This document shows, piece by piece, positions 53,881 to 64,000 of a stretch of DNA of 64,000 nt. The stretch spans positions 1,483,662 through 1,547,661 of the forward strand of contig JASJOG010000075.1 in NCBI GenBank assembly GCA_030142905.1. Reading direction: 5' to 3'. The translations under genes were made by a program, and so were the position numbers. Origin of the DNA: Heliopora coerulea (taxonomy: Eukaryota; Cnidaria; Anthozoa; Scleralcyonacea; Helioporidae). Under the pieces are notes generated by a model, which worked only from the letters and a program-made list of their open reading frames with translations, was not told the DNA's origin and searched no databases. How positions within the stretch are numbered: position 1 is the first letter of the stretch; each line of letters starts with the position of its first letter.

Positions 53881-54615
53881 ACCAGATAATTTATATTGCA
53901 TTTCTGATGCACAGAACCTCTGTATTTAGCAGTGATGTGACAATGGTCTCTATGACATTGCATGATTTATATCTAATACCGCAAATATGACATTTATCTG
54001 CTTGTTTAAATTTCTTTTCTTCAGCTGCTGTTAATTCTAACATCTTGTTAAAATGCTTTTTCAATGTTTCTTGACACCATTTTTCTTCTAACATCTTTTC
54101 CAGGAATTTATACACTGCATTTTTACCTCTATATAATTGCAATGGTTTACTGTATTGGTCATCATAATAGCATACTACTTTATAAGCATAACTGCAATCT
54201 TTGTTTTTGATATGTGTCAGTATATGAGCTGCCTGTATTATTTTTAACCCATGGTTTTCTATACAATCGCTTCAAAGTCTGCATAAATAACAAATGGTAC
54301 TTCTAATTTCTTATGATAGTTTTTAAATTGAACTTTTTCTCCTTCTTTTGGCATATTTATTGCTTGCTTGCCATTTACAATTATATAGTTCTTCTTATGT
54401 TTTTCAAGAATACTTATGCTGCAAAAACATTGCAGACAATACATACAAAAGTGTTTTTTATCTTTATAAATGAATCTGTTAAAGTTGTTTATTAGAACAT
54501 AACGATTCTTATAAAACAGTAAATTAATAGCTTTCTTATGCTTTTCTTTTGAAATATAAATTGGAAAAGCTGAGCTGTTTTTCCAACCAAATACATTTAC
54601 GTTTACCATATTTCC

Positions 54616-55326
54616 TGGCGTACAAGTTGACCCCTTATTTTTTGACCAAAATATCATGATTTTTACAATACCCCGTGTATAAGTTGAGTCCGTCAAATTA
54701 AGTAGTTACCAGACACAATAGTGTTTGCAGAAACATTGATAACATGGCAAATCTTTTAAAGCATATTTTTTTAATCATTAAGAGCTAATGTTCATATTGA
54801 AAAACTACACATACAGTACCTGTATTTACTAAAGCTACTTACAATTTACTTTACGTGAAATATTTTAGTATACTAGTTTTGTAGATGAATAAACATTGGA
54901 TATTAAAATGTCTGTGTATCAAAATCCCTCAAACTCTTCATCACTATCGTCAGACTGATCAAAAAGTTCATGAAATTGTTCCATGGTGACGCGGTTGTCG
55001 AAAGGGTCAGCCGTTTCTTTGTCTTCATCAATTTGGCTCATTTTGGTTTTCTCACCTTCAGAACTATCATCTTCATCTTCCCATAGCATGTCATCTCCTG
55101 TGCCATCCATCGCATTTGAAATCCTGCATCTCTTGAAGGGATATGTGACACTTTCATGTCTGATGTCTTTCCACACATCTAACACCCACTGGTAAACAGT
55201 TGGCAATGATGCATGAGAGGACTGGGACTAGTATATCTGATCTCTAATTTTACTCAATTTCATGACCCTTCATATAAGTCAAGGTGGACTTTTAGACATC
55301 AATTTTGGGTCCCACAAAATACGGTA
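54616..55326 (-). mobile_element. Small pogo/Tigger-type element remnant
   Basis: The insert interrupts PolB between the segments encoding KDIPKVEKQSD and NVFGWKN. The minus ORF 54919-55206 (FKRCRISNAMDGTGDDMLWE, then an acidic tail) matches the C-terminal region of pogo-like transposases. The ends contain GTATAAGTTGA and CTTATATGAAGG motifs in opposite orientation. TA-rich flanks fit a TA target. The exact ends are uncertain. Confidence 0.6.
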
Positions 55327-56156
55327 TATCACTTTGTTTTTCCACTTTTGGAATGTCTTTTAACATTACAGGGAATTCCACATTAGTATAATCTAATTTA
55401 CTAACAAATTCTTTATCAGTGTTTTTTATTCTTTGCAGATTCTTCTTCTGTGGATTTAAATGTCTAATATGAAAGCATCTAAAACACTTATTGACTTTAT
55501 TTTGGACATTAATAAGACCTTTTCTAGAATGTTGTAAATCTTTTGGAAGTTCTATTTAACTGCTGCCCTTTAATGGTTGGTATTTAACAAAATTAAGTGT
55601 TTTTCTATTCGTTCTATAGTCCATCCAGATCCTTCTGATATCCAAATTAGCCTCATATAATTTTGTATCAGATCCAGACAATATGGTTTTTGTTTTACTA
55701 TTAAAATATGCTGTTTTATATAAAAACTGCACTTATTGATGCTCTGCAGATTTACTTTCTTTCTTAAATGTTACAACCAGCTTTTGTAAATATTTATGCT
55801 GTCTTTTATTAGATAGTAAATCCTCTAATTTCAGACTTTTTTGAATTGAACCCTTGGATCTTTATCATTTAATTCCTTAATATTATAACTGTCTGCATAA
55901 CCTTTTAATGCTTCTTCTTTCTTGGTAATAACAGCTGGGCTGCTAGCTGAGCTGCTAGAAGTCTCATCAATGAATTTAATCTTATGACTTAGGATCTCAT
56001 ATTTTCCATAAAAATCAAAATTACCAAGGATCTCTTTATTTGCTTCTGTTAGTACTTTTCTCACAGATGATTTGTTTTTTATGTATTTTATTCTTCTCCA
56101 GAGTTTCTTATTTACATAAGAAGCAACTTTTACTCTTACAAAAAATTTCCTACCTA

Positions 56157-57440
56157 CACTGGCGGTCAAAAAGAATCGACATGATAAGGTTTACGTTACT
56201 TTCTGCTTGCATAGACAGACAAGAAGCACATCGTACACCAACGGCCTTCGGGGTTATAGTAATGAACGTTTTGGATAGATATTCTGTTTACAAAGTATTT
56301 TATAGCATACGCTAAATGAGTTTCAAGTCTTACAAGAAAGGGTTGTTGGCCAGTCACAAATTGGAAGATATGGAATAATGGGTCCAAAGAGAAGAATCAG
56401 TTTGGAAGATCGAGGAAAAGTGCTGGCATTATCCGAAGAAAGCTACACACAACGTGAAATTGCTACTCGTGTGGGTTGTACTCAAAGTAGTGTCAGTGAA
56501 ATCCTCAAGAAGAAGAGACTCACTGGTAGTGTAAAAAATGCCAACATCCCTGGATGGAAATGAAAAGCATCTGATAGGGAGGACAGGCTCATGGTAAGGA
56601 AAAGCAAGTCAAATCACTACAAGACTGCACCGAAAATAAAAACTGAGATGCTAATTGAACATGGTGTCAATATCTCGGTTTTTGACCACCCAATGAAGGC
56701 TTAGAGAGGCTGGTCTAAAGGGCTGCAAGCCCAGAAAGAAGCCTAGGCTTACTGCTCGCCATAAGTCTGGATTACAGTTTGGACAAGCACACAAAGATTG
56801 GACAGCTGAACAGTGGTGCCATGAATCAAGATTTCTTCTTCATAGGAGTGATGGGTGTGTGTATGTCAGAAGAATGGCTGGTGAAGAACTAAAGGAAAGC
56901 TGCATTCAGACAACTGTCAAACATGGAGGTGGTGGCATCAATGCAAGAGGTGTTGGCTGTCTTTCTAAGATAGATGAAAAGCTCAAAGGAGAACAATACA
57001 TTGATCTCCTAGAAAATTCGCTAATTCCAACCACACACATGCTGACCATACCAGATGGCTGGATATTCCAGCATGACAATGCAACTTGTCACAACTCCTG
57101 TCTTGACAAAGGATGGTTTAAGGAAGAGGGCATAACTTTTATGGAATGGCCAGCACAGTCACCTGATCTCAACCCTATTGAGAATCTATAGGACGAACTT
57201 AAGACAATGGTCAAAGAGCAAAACCTTACCAATGTCACAGAATTTGGGAGTGTTGTAAAAGCTGCATGGCAAGCCTTTCCATTAGATAAGCTAATTATTT
57301 TAATAGATAGCATGCCTCGAAGGTGTAAAGCAGTGATCAAAGCTTGTGGAGGAGCCACTGAATATTAAGATTTGTTACAATGTTTATAGCGCCACTATCT
57401 TTAGCTTCTGTGTGATGGATTCTTTTTGACCACCAGTGTG
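56157..57440 (+). mobile_element. Tc1/mariner element 2 with degraded transposase
   Basis: Ends CACTGGCGGTCAAAAAGAAT and, reversed, CACACTGGTGGTCAAAAAGAAT; TA at 56155-56156 and 57441-57442. Transposase on plus: a helix-turn-helix N-terminus (56378-56563, SEESYTQREIATRVGCTQSS) and a catalytic part (56859-57191 and beyond) with WIFQHDNATCHNS and WPAQSPDLNPIENL. A stop (TAG) follows in place of the usual Trp, and the first catalytic Asp region is damaged. Confidence 0.9.
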
Positions 57441-57591
57441 TATTATCATTAGTAAATCGAAATTCCTTACTTACATCTGTATATCTTACAATATCTATAT
57501 TATGACCCCATATTATTATATAGTTTCATTTCTTTACACCCCTTCATATTATTATATGAATCCATCTATATTATACTATAATATTATTTCT

Positions 57592-58047
57592 TCAAGGCTC
57601 TTTAAACCACTTCAAATAGTATGAAAAATTGCAATCTTTGTCCCATTTTAAGTTCTTATATACAATTCCAAATAATCGGTCATCAAACTTGTCCTTTGTC
57701 TTGGATTCAATCAAGTCTTTTAAATGACAATTTAATGGAATTCCTCTTCTACTACAAAGTCTTATACCTAGATACATTCCTACCTTTTATTAATTTTTCC
57801 TTTCTCAAAATCATCTATAATAATGTTAATATACCTGCTATCAATACATTCTTGCAGTCTTTCATGTGCCCATTTGCTTTTATTATGGACAGACTTCTTC
57901 TTATACCTGACCAAATATATTTTCAATCCATTCTCCACCATTAGTTAAATAATTATCACTTATAACACCACATTTTGGACATGTATAATATCCTTTAACA
58001 ACAATTCTTCTCACCCTACAATCGTTACAATACAATGCAGTATTCAT
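57592..58047 (-). pseudogene. TFIIB-type zinc-ribbon protein, copy B
   Basis: ATG at 58047; CNDC then YYTCPKCGVISDN gives a complete two-knuckle ribbon spaced as in TFIIB, followed by a Trp. A stop at about 57925 and frame breaks follow. The C-terminal ORF (57777-57592) has LCSRRGIPLNCHLKDLIES and FGIVYKNLKWDKDCN, conserved with copy A. Probably a transcription initiation factor for the element's own genes, inferred from the ribbon. Confidence 0.6.
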
Positions 58048-58061
58048 AATTATATACTATA

Positions 58062-58412
58062 CTATTTCTTTAAGGAATTTAAAGAGTGGTATTGATATTC
58101 CTTCATCTCATCACTTGGTTTATAAAAGTCACTTAATTGACATTGTCTACATTCAATTGATCGAATCTGTCTCTGTTCATCTAATGCTTTATCTGTTGCA
58201 TTAAGATCAGCATTTGCATCAGATAATTTTTGTCTCAATTCTTGGATCCGATCATGTTTTCTCACTTCCATTTCATAGAATTTCTCTTTTTCACAATCTT
58301 TTTCTAATGCTCTATTACAATGTTTCATCTCTTGTTCATATCTATTTTTATTAAACATTTTAAATAGATATCCAGCACCAGCAAAAGAAACAGCTGCAAA
58401 TGATGATGCCAT
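58062..58412 (-). CDS. Small membrane-anchored coiled-coil protein, copy B
   Basis: An intact 116-codon ORF: an N-terminal hydrophobic Ala/Phe/Gly segment (SSFAAVSFAGAGYLFKMF), then a long charged coiled coil with a CRQC pair near residue 90. It follows its neighbour at 58436 with a 23-base gap. Conservation in copy A supports a real gene. The family is unknown. Confidence 0.6.
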   Translation of the reverse strand: MASSFAAVSFAGAGYLFKMFNKNRYEQEMKHCNRALEKDCEKEKFYEMEVRKHDRIQELRQKLSDANADLNATDKALDEQRQIRSIECRQCQLSDFYKPSDEMKEYQYHSLNSLKK

Positions 58413-58435
58413 TTATATAATTAATTAGATAAGGT

Positions 58436-58620
58436 TTAATTTCCTTTGAATGGATCAGTTGGAATGTATTTTTTATTCTGTAACCATTTAACCACAAAGT
58501 GCTTCCTGCAACTGCAGCTGTGAGCTTTGCTAGACTATGGAAATCTGCTGCATCGGTTAATTTCTCTTTAAAGACTTTCTTTGAAACCATTGACCATCCA
58601 ACAACACCAACAGTTACCAT
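58436..58620 (-). pseudogene. Small membrane-like protein, copy B
   Basis: MVTVGVVGWSMVSKKVFKE start, then a hydrophobic Ala/Val segment. A frameshift near 58500 moves the sense to a frame ending KWLQNKKYIPTDPFK, which matches copy A. About 60 residues in all; unknown function. Confidence 0.5.
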
Positions 58621-58734
58621 TTAAGCATCATAATTCATTAATTCTACCTCCCATATATATTAGTTTATATTTTAATTTATGGTTATCCAGAGTTTGATTA
58701 TTTCTGAACTTCTTATTTCTACAATATGGACATT

Positions 58735-59380
58735 TTATTCTTGTTTCTGATGTATAATTTCATCATAATCACTAGACACTAAAAATTTATAATTATCCAT
58801 CTTAGAGTTATTTAATAGTTCCTTCTGTGAATCTGTCAATTTTGCATTATTTTTAGATGTTTTAAACTCAATACAACATTCACTATAATGTTTATGCAGG
58901 TTGGTGATAATAAGATCCGGTTGTCCTTTTTGATAACCTTTACAAAAAGACCTGATTCTCTTATTATCAGTATCTTGTAGTTTTCCAAGTCCAGCAATTA
59001 AAAGTGCATCAGGATAGAATTTCTTTATATAACCAATTACTTTTGTGTGGAGGTCATATTAATTTTCTATTTTAAATACAATGTAAAAACCTTGTTTTCT
59101 AATAGAAGGTAATACTTCATTTGTAACCCATCTTTTGAATTTCATCTTAATATTAGTGAATAAAATCCAGATTAATTCAAAAAAGTACACCAATAGACCT
59201 GATGTCATGATTCATGACGTCTGGTAATTTTGTCTTCAGGGTCCACACATTTTATTATCACAATAAAGTTGCCATTTCTTTTCCTTCAAACCAGGGATTT
59301 CCAGACTTATCAATATAAGCATGTATACTGAATTTCGATTCTGTATTATTATAACCAATAAGCTGTTCTTTAAGATTCAT
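58735..59380 (-). pseudogene. Bro-N plus VRR-NUC nuclease, copy B
   Basis: ATG at 59380 starts a Bro-N domain (IDKSGNPWFEGKEMATLL), broken by stops and frameshift, then FKRWVTNEVLPSIRKQGFY, the usual Bro-N end. One TAA later comes VRR-NUC: YDLHTKVIGYIKKFYPDAL, IAGLGKLQ, KGYQKGQPDLII (catalytic Asp), CIEFKTSKN (catalytic Glu/Lys) and KFLVSSDYDEII. The order Bro-N then VRR-NUC is the same in copy A, so they belong to one protein. Likely role: structure-specific DNA cleavage in replication or integration. Confidence 0.72.
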
Positions 59381-59420
59381 ATTCATATAATAGCTATACA
59401 TAATATTCCTTCAAGCCTCA

Positions 59421-59676
59421 TTATTCCAATGTGTCCGGAACTTTTTGTGGTTTTCCTTCTTTCCTTACATAATACAGACTTACAACAGCGACAGTGATTC
59501 CTATAGCATTAAAAATTAGACTACAATTAACAGCTGTTTTATCGTCATCTATATCCATTTGTTTTCCTTTCTCTGTTAAGTTGTGCTAGACATGTTCCTG
59601 CTTCAACTCTTTTAGGATCTTTCTCTTTCTTAACTACAGTTATCTTTGGAACAGCTTCACTGTTTTCTTCAGACAT
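59421..59676 (-). pseudogene. Small single-pass membrane protein, copy B
   Basis: ATG at 59676 gives KITVVKKEKDPKRVEAGTCL; after a one-base shift near 59560 the sense continues with a clear transmembrane segment (LIFNAIGITVAVVSLYYV) and a basic tail ending at 59421. Conserved in part in copy A. Confidence 0.5.
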
Positions 59677-59739
59677 TCTATAGTGTATCTTATGTTTTAC
59701 TAACAGTTAACTGTAGATGGACTGCCAGTATACTGTCAG

Positions 59740-60174
59740 TTATCTATCAACAGTCTATCATATTTCTTTGACAGATATGTCACTACATCATCTAGTACTT
59801 TTGTATCTATTAAGAAAACTTTCTCGTCATATCAAATACCTCTAAAGTATGTTCTCAGTTGTATGAGGATTTTATTATAACTTGTATAAGCAAATCTACA
59901 GCTCTCAATCTTTTTAGCTATAGTCGACTTAGTAACATAACCTTGAATAATTACACCAACTCCAGTTATGGACAAACTTGCAAAATATCTGAATGGATGA
60001 GATATTTAATGCTAATTTTATTGTTTTTAACTTCTTGTATTTCCATTCATAACAAATTAATTTATGGTAATATGAATACCAGTTTTTTATTTTATTCAGT
60101 TCTTCTGTAAACTTAGCAGCTGAGCTGTCATGGATATCTAAATGTTTTATGGATTTTCCAGCAGAGCTGTTCAT
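59740..60174 (-). pseudogene. Unrecognised small protein, copy B
   Basis: MNSSAGKSIKHLDIHDSSAA start at 60174; after a frameshift near 59990 the sense continues with ITGVGVIIQGYVTKST and IESCRFAYTSYNKIL, shared with copy A. A stop occurs near 59835. No known domain. Confidence 0.5.
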
Positions 60175-60357
60175 TTATATATAGTATGCTATATTTTGCA
60201 TAGGTATGAATCATTACTCTTGGTGTATATTTTTATTATAAAAGTCTATGGTTAGTAATTAGTCTCTAAGGTTTTAATAATAAATATACCATTAGAGTGA
60301 TGATTCAACAATTAATTGTTATAAAAAGGCTTAAAGGAATAATACTATATACTATTA

Positions 60358-60852
60358 TGGAATCTTTTAGAGACAATAAGTTGGGTTTTTATGCTTTGAT
60401 ATATAAATCAAAAAGCCCAGCTGCCAGCAAAGCTGCTGAAATATGGATCCGAGGAAAAGATATTTGTTTATCACTTGGATATAAATATTATAAACAAGTA
60501 ATTCAAAAAAATATGTCTAAAGAAAATAAAAAGAAACCTAACTGTCAGGATCATAGGTATCTTTGTTACTTTTTAAAGAAAAATGGTGTTGATGAATTAA
60601 GAAATAAAACCACAAAAACTAAGTGAAAAGAAACAACTGTTAAAATGGCTAGAAAATAACATTTATAAAGACTATAAACACACAATTGTTAGAATCTATA
60701 AAAAAGACCACAAAGCACCAAATAAATTAAAATCTAATTTGTATAAAAAGTATCAGCAGCTGAGCTGGAAGAAGAAAGACAAATATGAAAAAGCAAATAA
60801 AGATGCAGAAATCAATTACATGGCAAAATATTGGATGACATTTGCCTATTAA
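60358..60852 (+). pseudogene. Plus-strand Bro-N-like protein
   Basis: MESFRDNKLGFYALIYKSK followed by AEIWIRGKDICLSLGYKYYK, a Bro-N pattern, then a Lys-rich stretch. A frameshift near 60600 leads to a second helical part ending at 60852 (KWLENNIYKDYKHTIVRIYK). It is opposite in direction to the other copy B genes and distinct in sequence from the Bro-N at 59380, so it is a second family member or an end gene of the element. From 60860 to 61740 I see no gene. Confidence 0.5.
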
Positions 60853-61745
60853 TTTTATTTTTGTCCCCAGTGAAATCCTCGAACATTCATTGAATCTTGA
60901 GCTAAATTGAAAGATTTTCCCTGTTTCACATTACTTTCTTTAAATGTACACACAGATCAAAATAATTTATTTGTAATTATCTAATTTTGTTATAAAGTAT
61001 CAGCAAATTGGAACAAAATCCATGGCAAATGAGCTTCGTATGTGTTGAGCTACAATAGTTGCCATTTAAGTCATGATTGCACAGGTGGCAGTTTAAGCGA
61101 CAAAACTCATTCCTATCCTCCAGAAAGTCAGAATGTACGGTTGGATTTAGGAAGCCTGGGTTCTACTGATCATTTTGGTGGGAAATTTTTTATGGCAAAT
61201 CAGGGTGGTTTGAGAGCTGTTTTGGATAATGTCTCCACTGAGCCATGTCTGGCTTCCTCTTGTATGGACTGGGTTTGGAATATCTGTTTTACTGCTGTGT
61301 GGTACTGTTGATGCATTTCCAAACAGAGAGAAGAGAAACAGCCACAAGAGTTATGCCGAACCACCATCATTTCAGGCACAAATAAACAAATAAGTTTACT
61401 GTGATTCCTACACTACAGAGTACTGACTCTTTATTCCTGAGCAGCATTAATACTTACTGCAAGCTTAAATTAAATCAAATCCTTCTGTACCAGTTATAAT
61501 TTCAGGTAAAAAACTGTGGTATTATGTATCCTCTTTATAGCAAGCTTCTCTATGAACTGTCCAAATGAATACAAAAAAAAAAGCAAGATGATGAGGTTAT
61601 TAAGGGAGACAGTTTGGCCAATAACATGTCTGTCTTGAAGGATATGGTCAAACATGTATGCGAGATGAGTGGTGTTCCGGAGGTTATTATAGGCAATAGA
61701 ATACTTCAAGCATTCAAAACAAAAATATGAAGGTTAAAAGAAGCA

Positions 61746-63825
61746 ATGGTGAAGGCAACAGCTAAAGGTGGAGGTCCGGTTAGAAGGCTATTGGCAAGAT
61801 GGACAACAGGCAGATATGCGACATTGAGCTTTAAAATTTATTACAATGAGCTGGAACCAGAGAGGCTAAAGGAGGAAAACAGTAAGTTGAGGGCTGAGAA
61901 AAGAAAGCTTCAAGACGACCTTGATGTGGTGAAGTGCAAGAAAGCCAAAATTCAAGACAAATTAAAAGAAGCTGTGACCAAAAATCAGGAAAAGAATGGA
62001 AAATTTAAAACGAAATTTAAACAGCTAATGTAGAAGTTTATAAGGCAACAAAGAAAGCAAACATGAAGAGGCTCAACCAAATCAAAAATATTTTCCGAGT
62101 ACAGCAGGTGGCACCAATGCAGAATTTGAAAGCAAGTGGTTACCAATTGTAAAACTTATATAATTTTTGGGGCTGCACAATTTTATCGCAACAAAAGTTG
62201 AAGTGTTTAATGAAAATACTCAGCAGTATGAGACAAACTTGTTGAGTGAAGAACAGATACACACCTCATCTCACACTGAGACTCCCACTGATGAGAAGAT
62301 TGATGAGATAATTTGTTATTATACACCAAAGAAAGGTTTAATGTCGCCAATGACATGTAAGGAGCTACCAAGATCATGGAGAATTCAGGAGAGGATAAAG
62401 TCTTTAAATGCCAAGTGGAATCTTACTGAGACACCTGGAGATACAAATTGTGTTCAGCAAGACATAAAAGAAAGGCTGAAAGTAAGATTACAAAATTTAA
62501 TTAAAAATACTTCTCCCAATGAGGCATTCAGACAGAACCATAAAATTCATGTAAAATTGTCAGGTGATAGGACCAATGTTGGAAAAAGGTTGCATGTTAT
62601 TAATGTCATTTACTATTCTGGATGAAGACTCAAAAGCGATGTCAGCAGATGGGAACCATGTGGTTGCCATAATCAAAGAGCCTGAAGATTATAAGAAACT
62701 TGCTGAATCCCTGTCAGATATCCGGAGAGATGTGGAATCACTGAAGTATTTCAAAGTTGGAACAGAATGTTTTGATATTGAATGGTTTTTAGGAGGGGAC
62801 TGGAAATTTCTTGCATGTGTTTGTGGGCTTGGTGCAGCAACTGCATCTCACCCCTGTATTTGGTGCAAGTGTCCATTGTACAACAAGTATGATGGAATAA
62901 AAGTGTGGTCTCTTTCTGATACTTCGAAAGGTGCTCACACAATAGATGAAATCCAAGAAAGATCAAAAGAAAGGTCCCAGGGGTGAATGCTGCAATGTAA
63001 AATACCCCCATTATTTCCATCAATTCCTCTGGATCATGTTGTGATAGACACTCTACATCTTTTGCTCAGAATTTCTGACAACTTGATTAACCTGCTCATC
63101 CTAGAATTTTGCTGACACGATTCCATTGGGTAAAAGAAGACATTTAATGATGGATTTAAAAGCTCTGGATACACTCACATGCACAATTGGGGAACATACC
63201 TTAATAATATTTTAAAAATCTCTTTTCATTGGTTTGTGTGCAAAGATTCCAAAAAATTAAAATGGCGAGATCTTACTGGCCCAGAGAAACTGAAATTATT
63301 TAGGAGTGTTGACATTTGTAAGCTACTGCCTAGTCACTCAAGGTCCAACCAGATTTCAGAGTTGTGGACACAGTTTCTAGAAATTACAGATATGTTGAGT
63401 TCAATTGGCCCACAGGTAAACAAAAAGCACATTCAAAAGAAATCTAAGTCATTCCTAGATTGGTTTTTAGAGCTGTACCAAACAAAGCATATCACTCCTT
63501 ACATGCATGTGCTTGAGTTCATAGAAATGTATGATAAAATTAATTTTTACTCAGCAAGGCCTTGAAAAGCTAAATGACAAGAAAACAAAAGATTATTTTA
63601 GATCCACTAACCAACATGGGCTGGATTCTTTAAAACAAATAGTTCTGAAAGGAAATTGTATGGAATATCTAGAAGATACTGGTTGCCAGTGAGAGAAAAG
63701 AATCTTCAGTTGTAGTAACTGTAATTTACAGGGTCATAATATCAAGACATGTATGTCCAAGTGTAGCTGATGTGAAACAAAGCCATGTTGTTCACCAGTA
63801 CATTTATCTAAGTTCAGCAATTAAT
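61746..63825 (+). pseudogene. Transposase-like protein with CIWCKCP motif (RAG1/Transib-like?)
   Basis: Coding sense runs through 61746-62033 (coiled coil), 62167-62625, 62564-62986, then a segment with VVIDTLHLLLRISDNLINLL (about 63038-63100), 63179-63565, and a zinc-knuckle-like end (CSNCNLQGHNIKTC, about 63710-63750). Key blocks are VKLSGDRTNVGKR (possible first Asp), FLGGDWKFLACVCGL (possible second Asp) and HPCIWCKCP. These blocks recur in uncharacterised invertebrate transposase-like proteins, and spacing recalls the RAG1/Transib catalytic core, but the superfamily is uncertain. Several stops and shifts disrupt it. Confidence 0.5.
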
Positions 63826-64000
63826 GGATAAAGAAATGTAATTAAATACTTGAATGGTAAGCACAGGTAGATTTCTTGGCATTTTTATGGTCGGTAAATG
63901 ACTGTTAATTGAAAAAAATATTTGGCCAAATATCTGGATGGATTTTATGAACTGTATAAAAGGTTTAGTCATTCAATATAAATTAAATTTGACTACTTAA

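Larger units (their letters stand above)
50531..53885. mobile_element. Penelope-like element with inverted 3' copy, carrying a Tc1
   Basis: The insert interrupts PolB of copy B and is flanked by ATAATTTA (50523-50530, 53886-53893). The right half (about 52670-53885) is plus-oriented reverse transcriptase and endonuclease. The left half (down to 50531) is an inverted copy of the 3' part, sharing for example the segment at 52573-52665 with 53506-53600 reversed. Inverted partial copies are typical of Penelope insertions. Confidence 0.85.
48680..56154 (-). pseudogene. PolB of copy B, split by two insertions
   Basis: N- to C-terminal: a charged N-terminal ORF (55831-56154); a finger CFRCFHIRHLNPQKKN (about 55480); the pogo insert; a Cys/His finger and exonuclease VIYADFEAIV (to 54259); 53891-54142; the Penelope insert; an exonuclease and linker ORF (49869-50411, YMDSFHRFEE, SPGLAWDAML); palm motif B region (about 49350); catalytic motif C LFTDTDRLMY (Asp-Thr-Asp at 49090-49098); and the C-terminal region 48814-49059 (KDEAAGIPIVEF). 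Many frameshifts and stops. Unlike copy A it keeps motif C. Confidence 0.85.
48600..60852 (-). mobile_element. Second PolB element, copy B
   Basis: Same gene order and orientation as copy A but better preserved in its small genes, directly to its right. It is interrupted by a Penelope/Tc1 nest (50531-53885), a pogo remnant (about 54616-55326) and a Tc1 element (56157-57440). A plus-strand Bro-N gene lies at its far end. Confidence 0.6.

Noticed and set aside
1..64000. CRISPR arrays, bacterial operons or rRNA genes
   Set aside because: No regularly spaced repeats and no rRNA-like sequence; introns, SINEs and eukaryotic transposons show a nuclear animal genome.

Overview
The window looks like an AT-rich invertebrate animal genome in which nearly everything recognisable is mobile or virus-derived. 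There are spliceosomal-type introns, a tRNA-related SINE family, LINE, Penelope, hAT, Tc1, pogo and probable PIF/Harbinger elements, and protein-primed-type family B DNA polymerases. I cannot name the species. Almost every element gene is broken by stops, frameshifts or insertions, so this is mostly a fossil record. Stops are often TGA where a CGA arginine codon would fit, as expected from CpG decay in a methylated genome.

Region 1 (1 to about 20.37 kb) is a decayed Polinton/adintovirus-like element whose left end lies outside the window. Recognisable parts are an rve integrase (5.3-6.2 kb), an adenain-like maturation protease (8.1-8.85 kb), a packaging-ATPase tail fused by deletion to a truncated PolB (8.9-11.9 kb, minus), a SET-domain protein (13.5-14.1 kb), an AT-hook protein (14.9-16.7 kb), a membrane protein and many unrecognised compact genes. 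I see no major capsid protein. Its right end (18.6-20.37 kb) has three consecutive modules, each a tRNA-like or hairpin element with a 5' splice-site-like GT in its stem, then a 3' splice-site-like AG, then a small virion-like ORF with a shared Asn-Gln-x-Gly-Gly/Ala-Gly-Leu motif. I rate this the most novel feature.

Region 2 (20.4-36.8 kb) is mainly non-coding host-type DNA. It holds a possible 12.5-kb Harbinger relic (TTA duplications, similar inverted ends), Penelope and LINE fragments, and three SINEs.

Region 3 (36.8-60.9 kb) has two head-to-tail copies (A and B, both minus) of a second PolB element. Each carries a TFIIB-type zinc-ribbon protein, a Bro-N plus VRR-NUC nuclease, several small membrane or coiled-coil proteins and a PolB unlike that of region 1. 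No integrase or capsid gene was recognised. Copy A is split by a complete hAT element (8-bp target duplication) carrying an OTU/vertnin-like domain in frame with its transposase, and by a SINE array. Copy B is split by a Penelope element (itself containing a Tc1), a pogo remnant and a second Tc1.

Region 4 (60.9-64 kb) holds a broken transposase-like gene of a family common in animal genomes, possibly RAG1/Transib-related. All calls come from reading the sequence; no database search was run.
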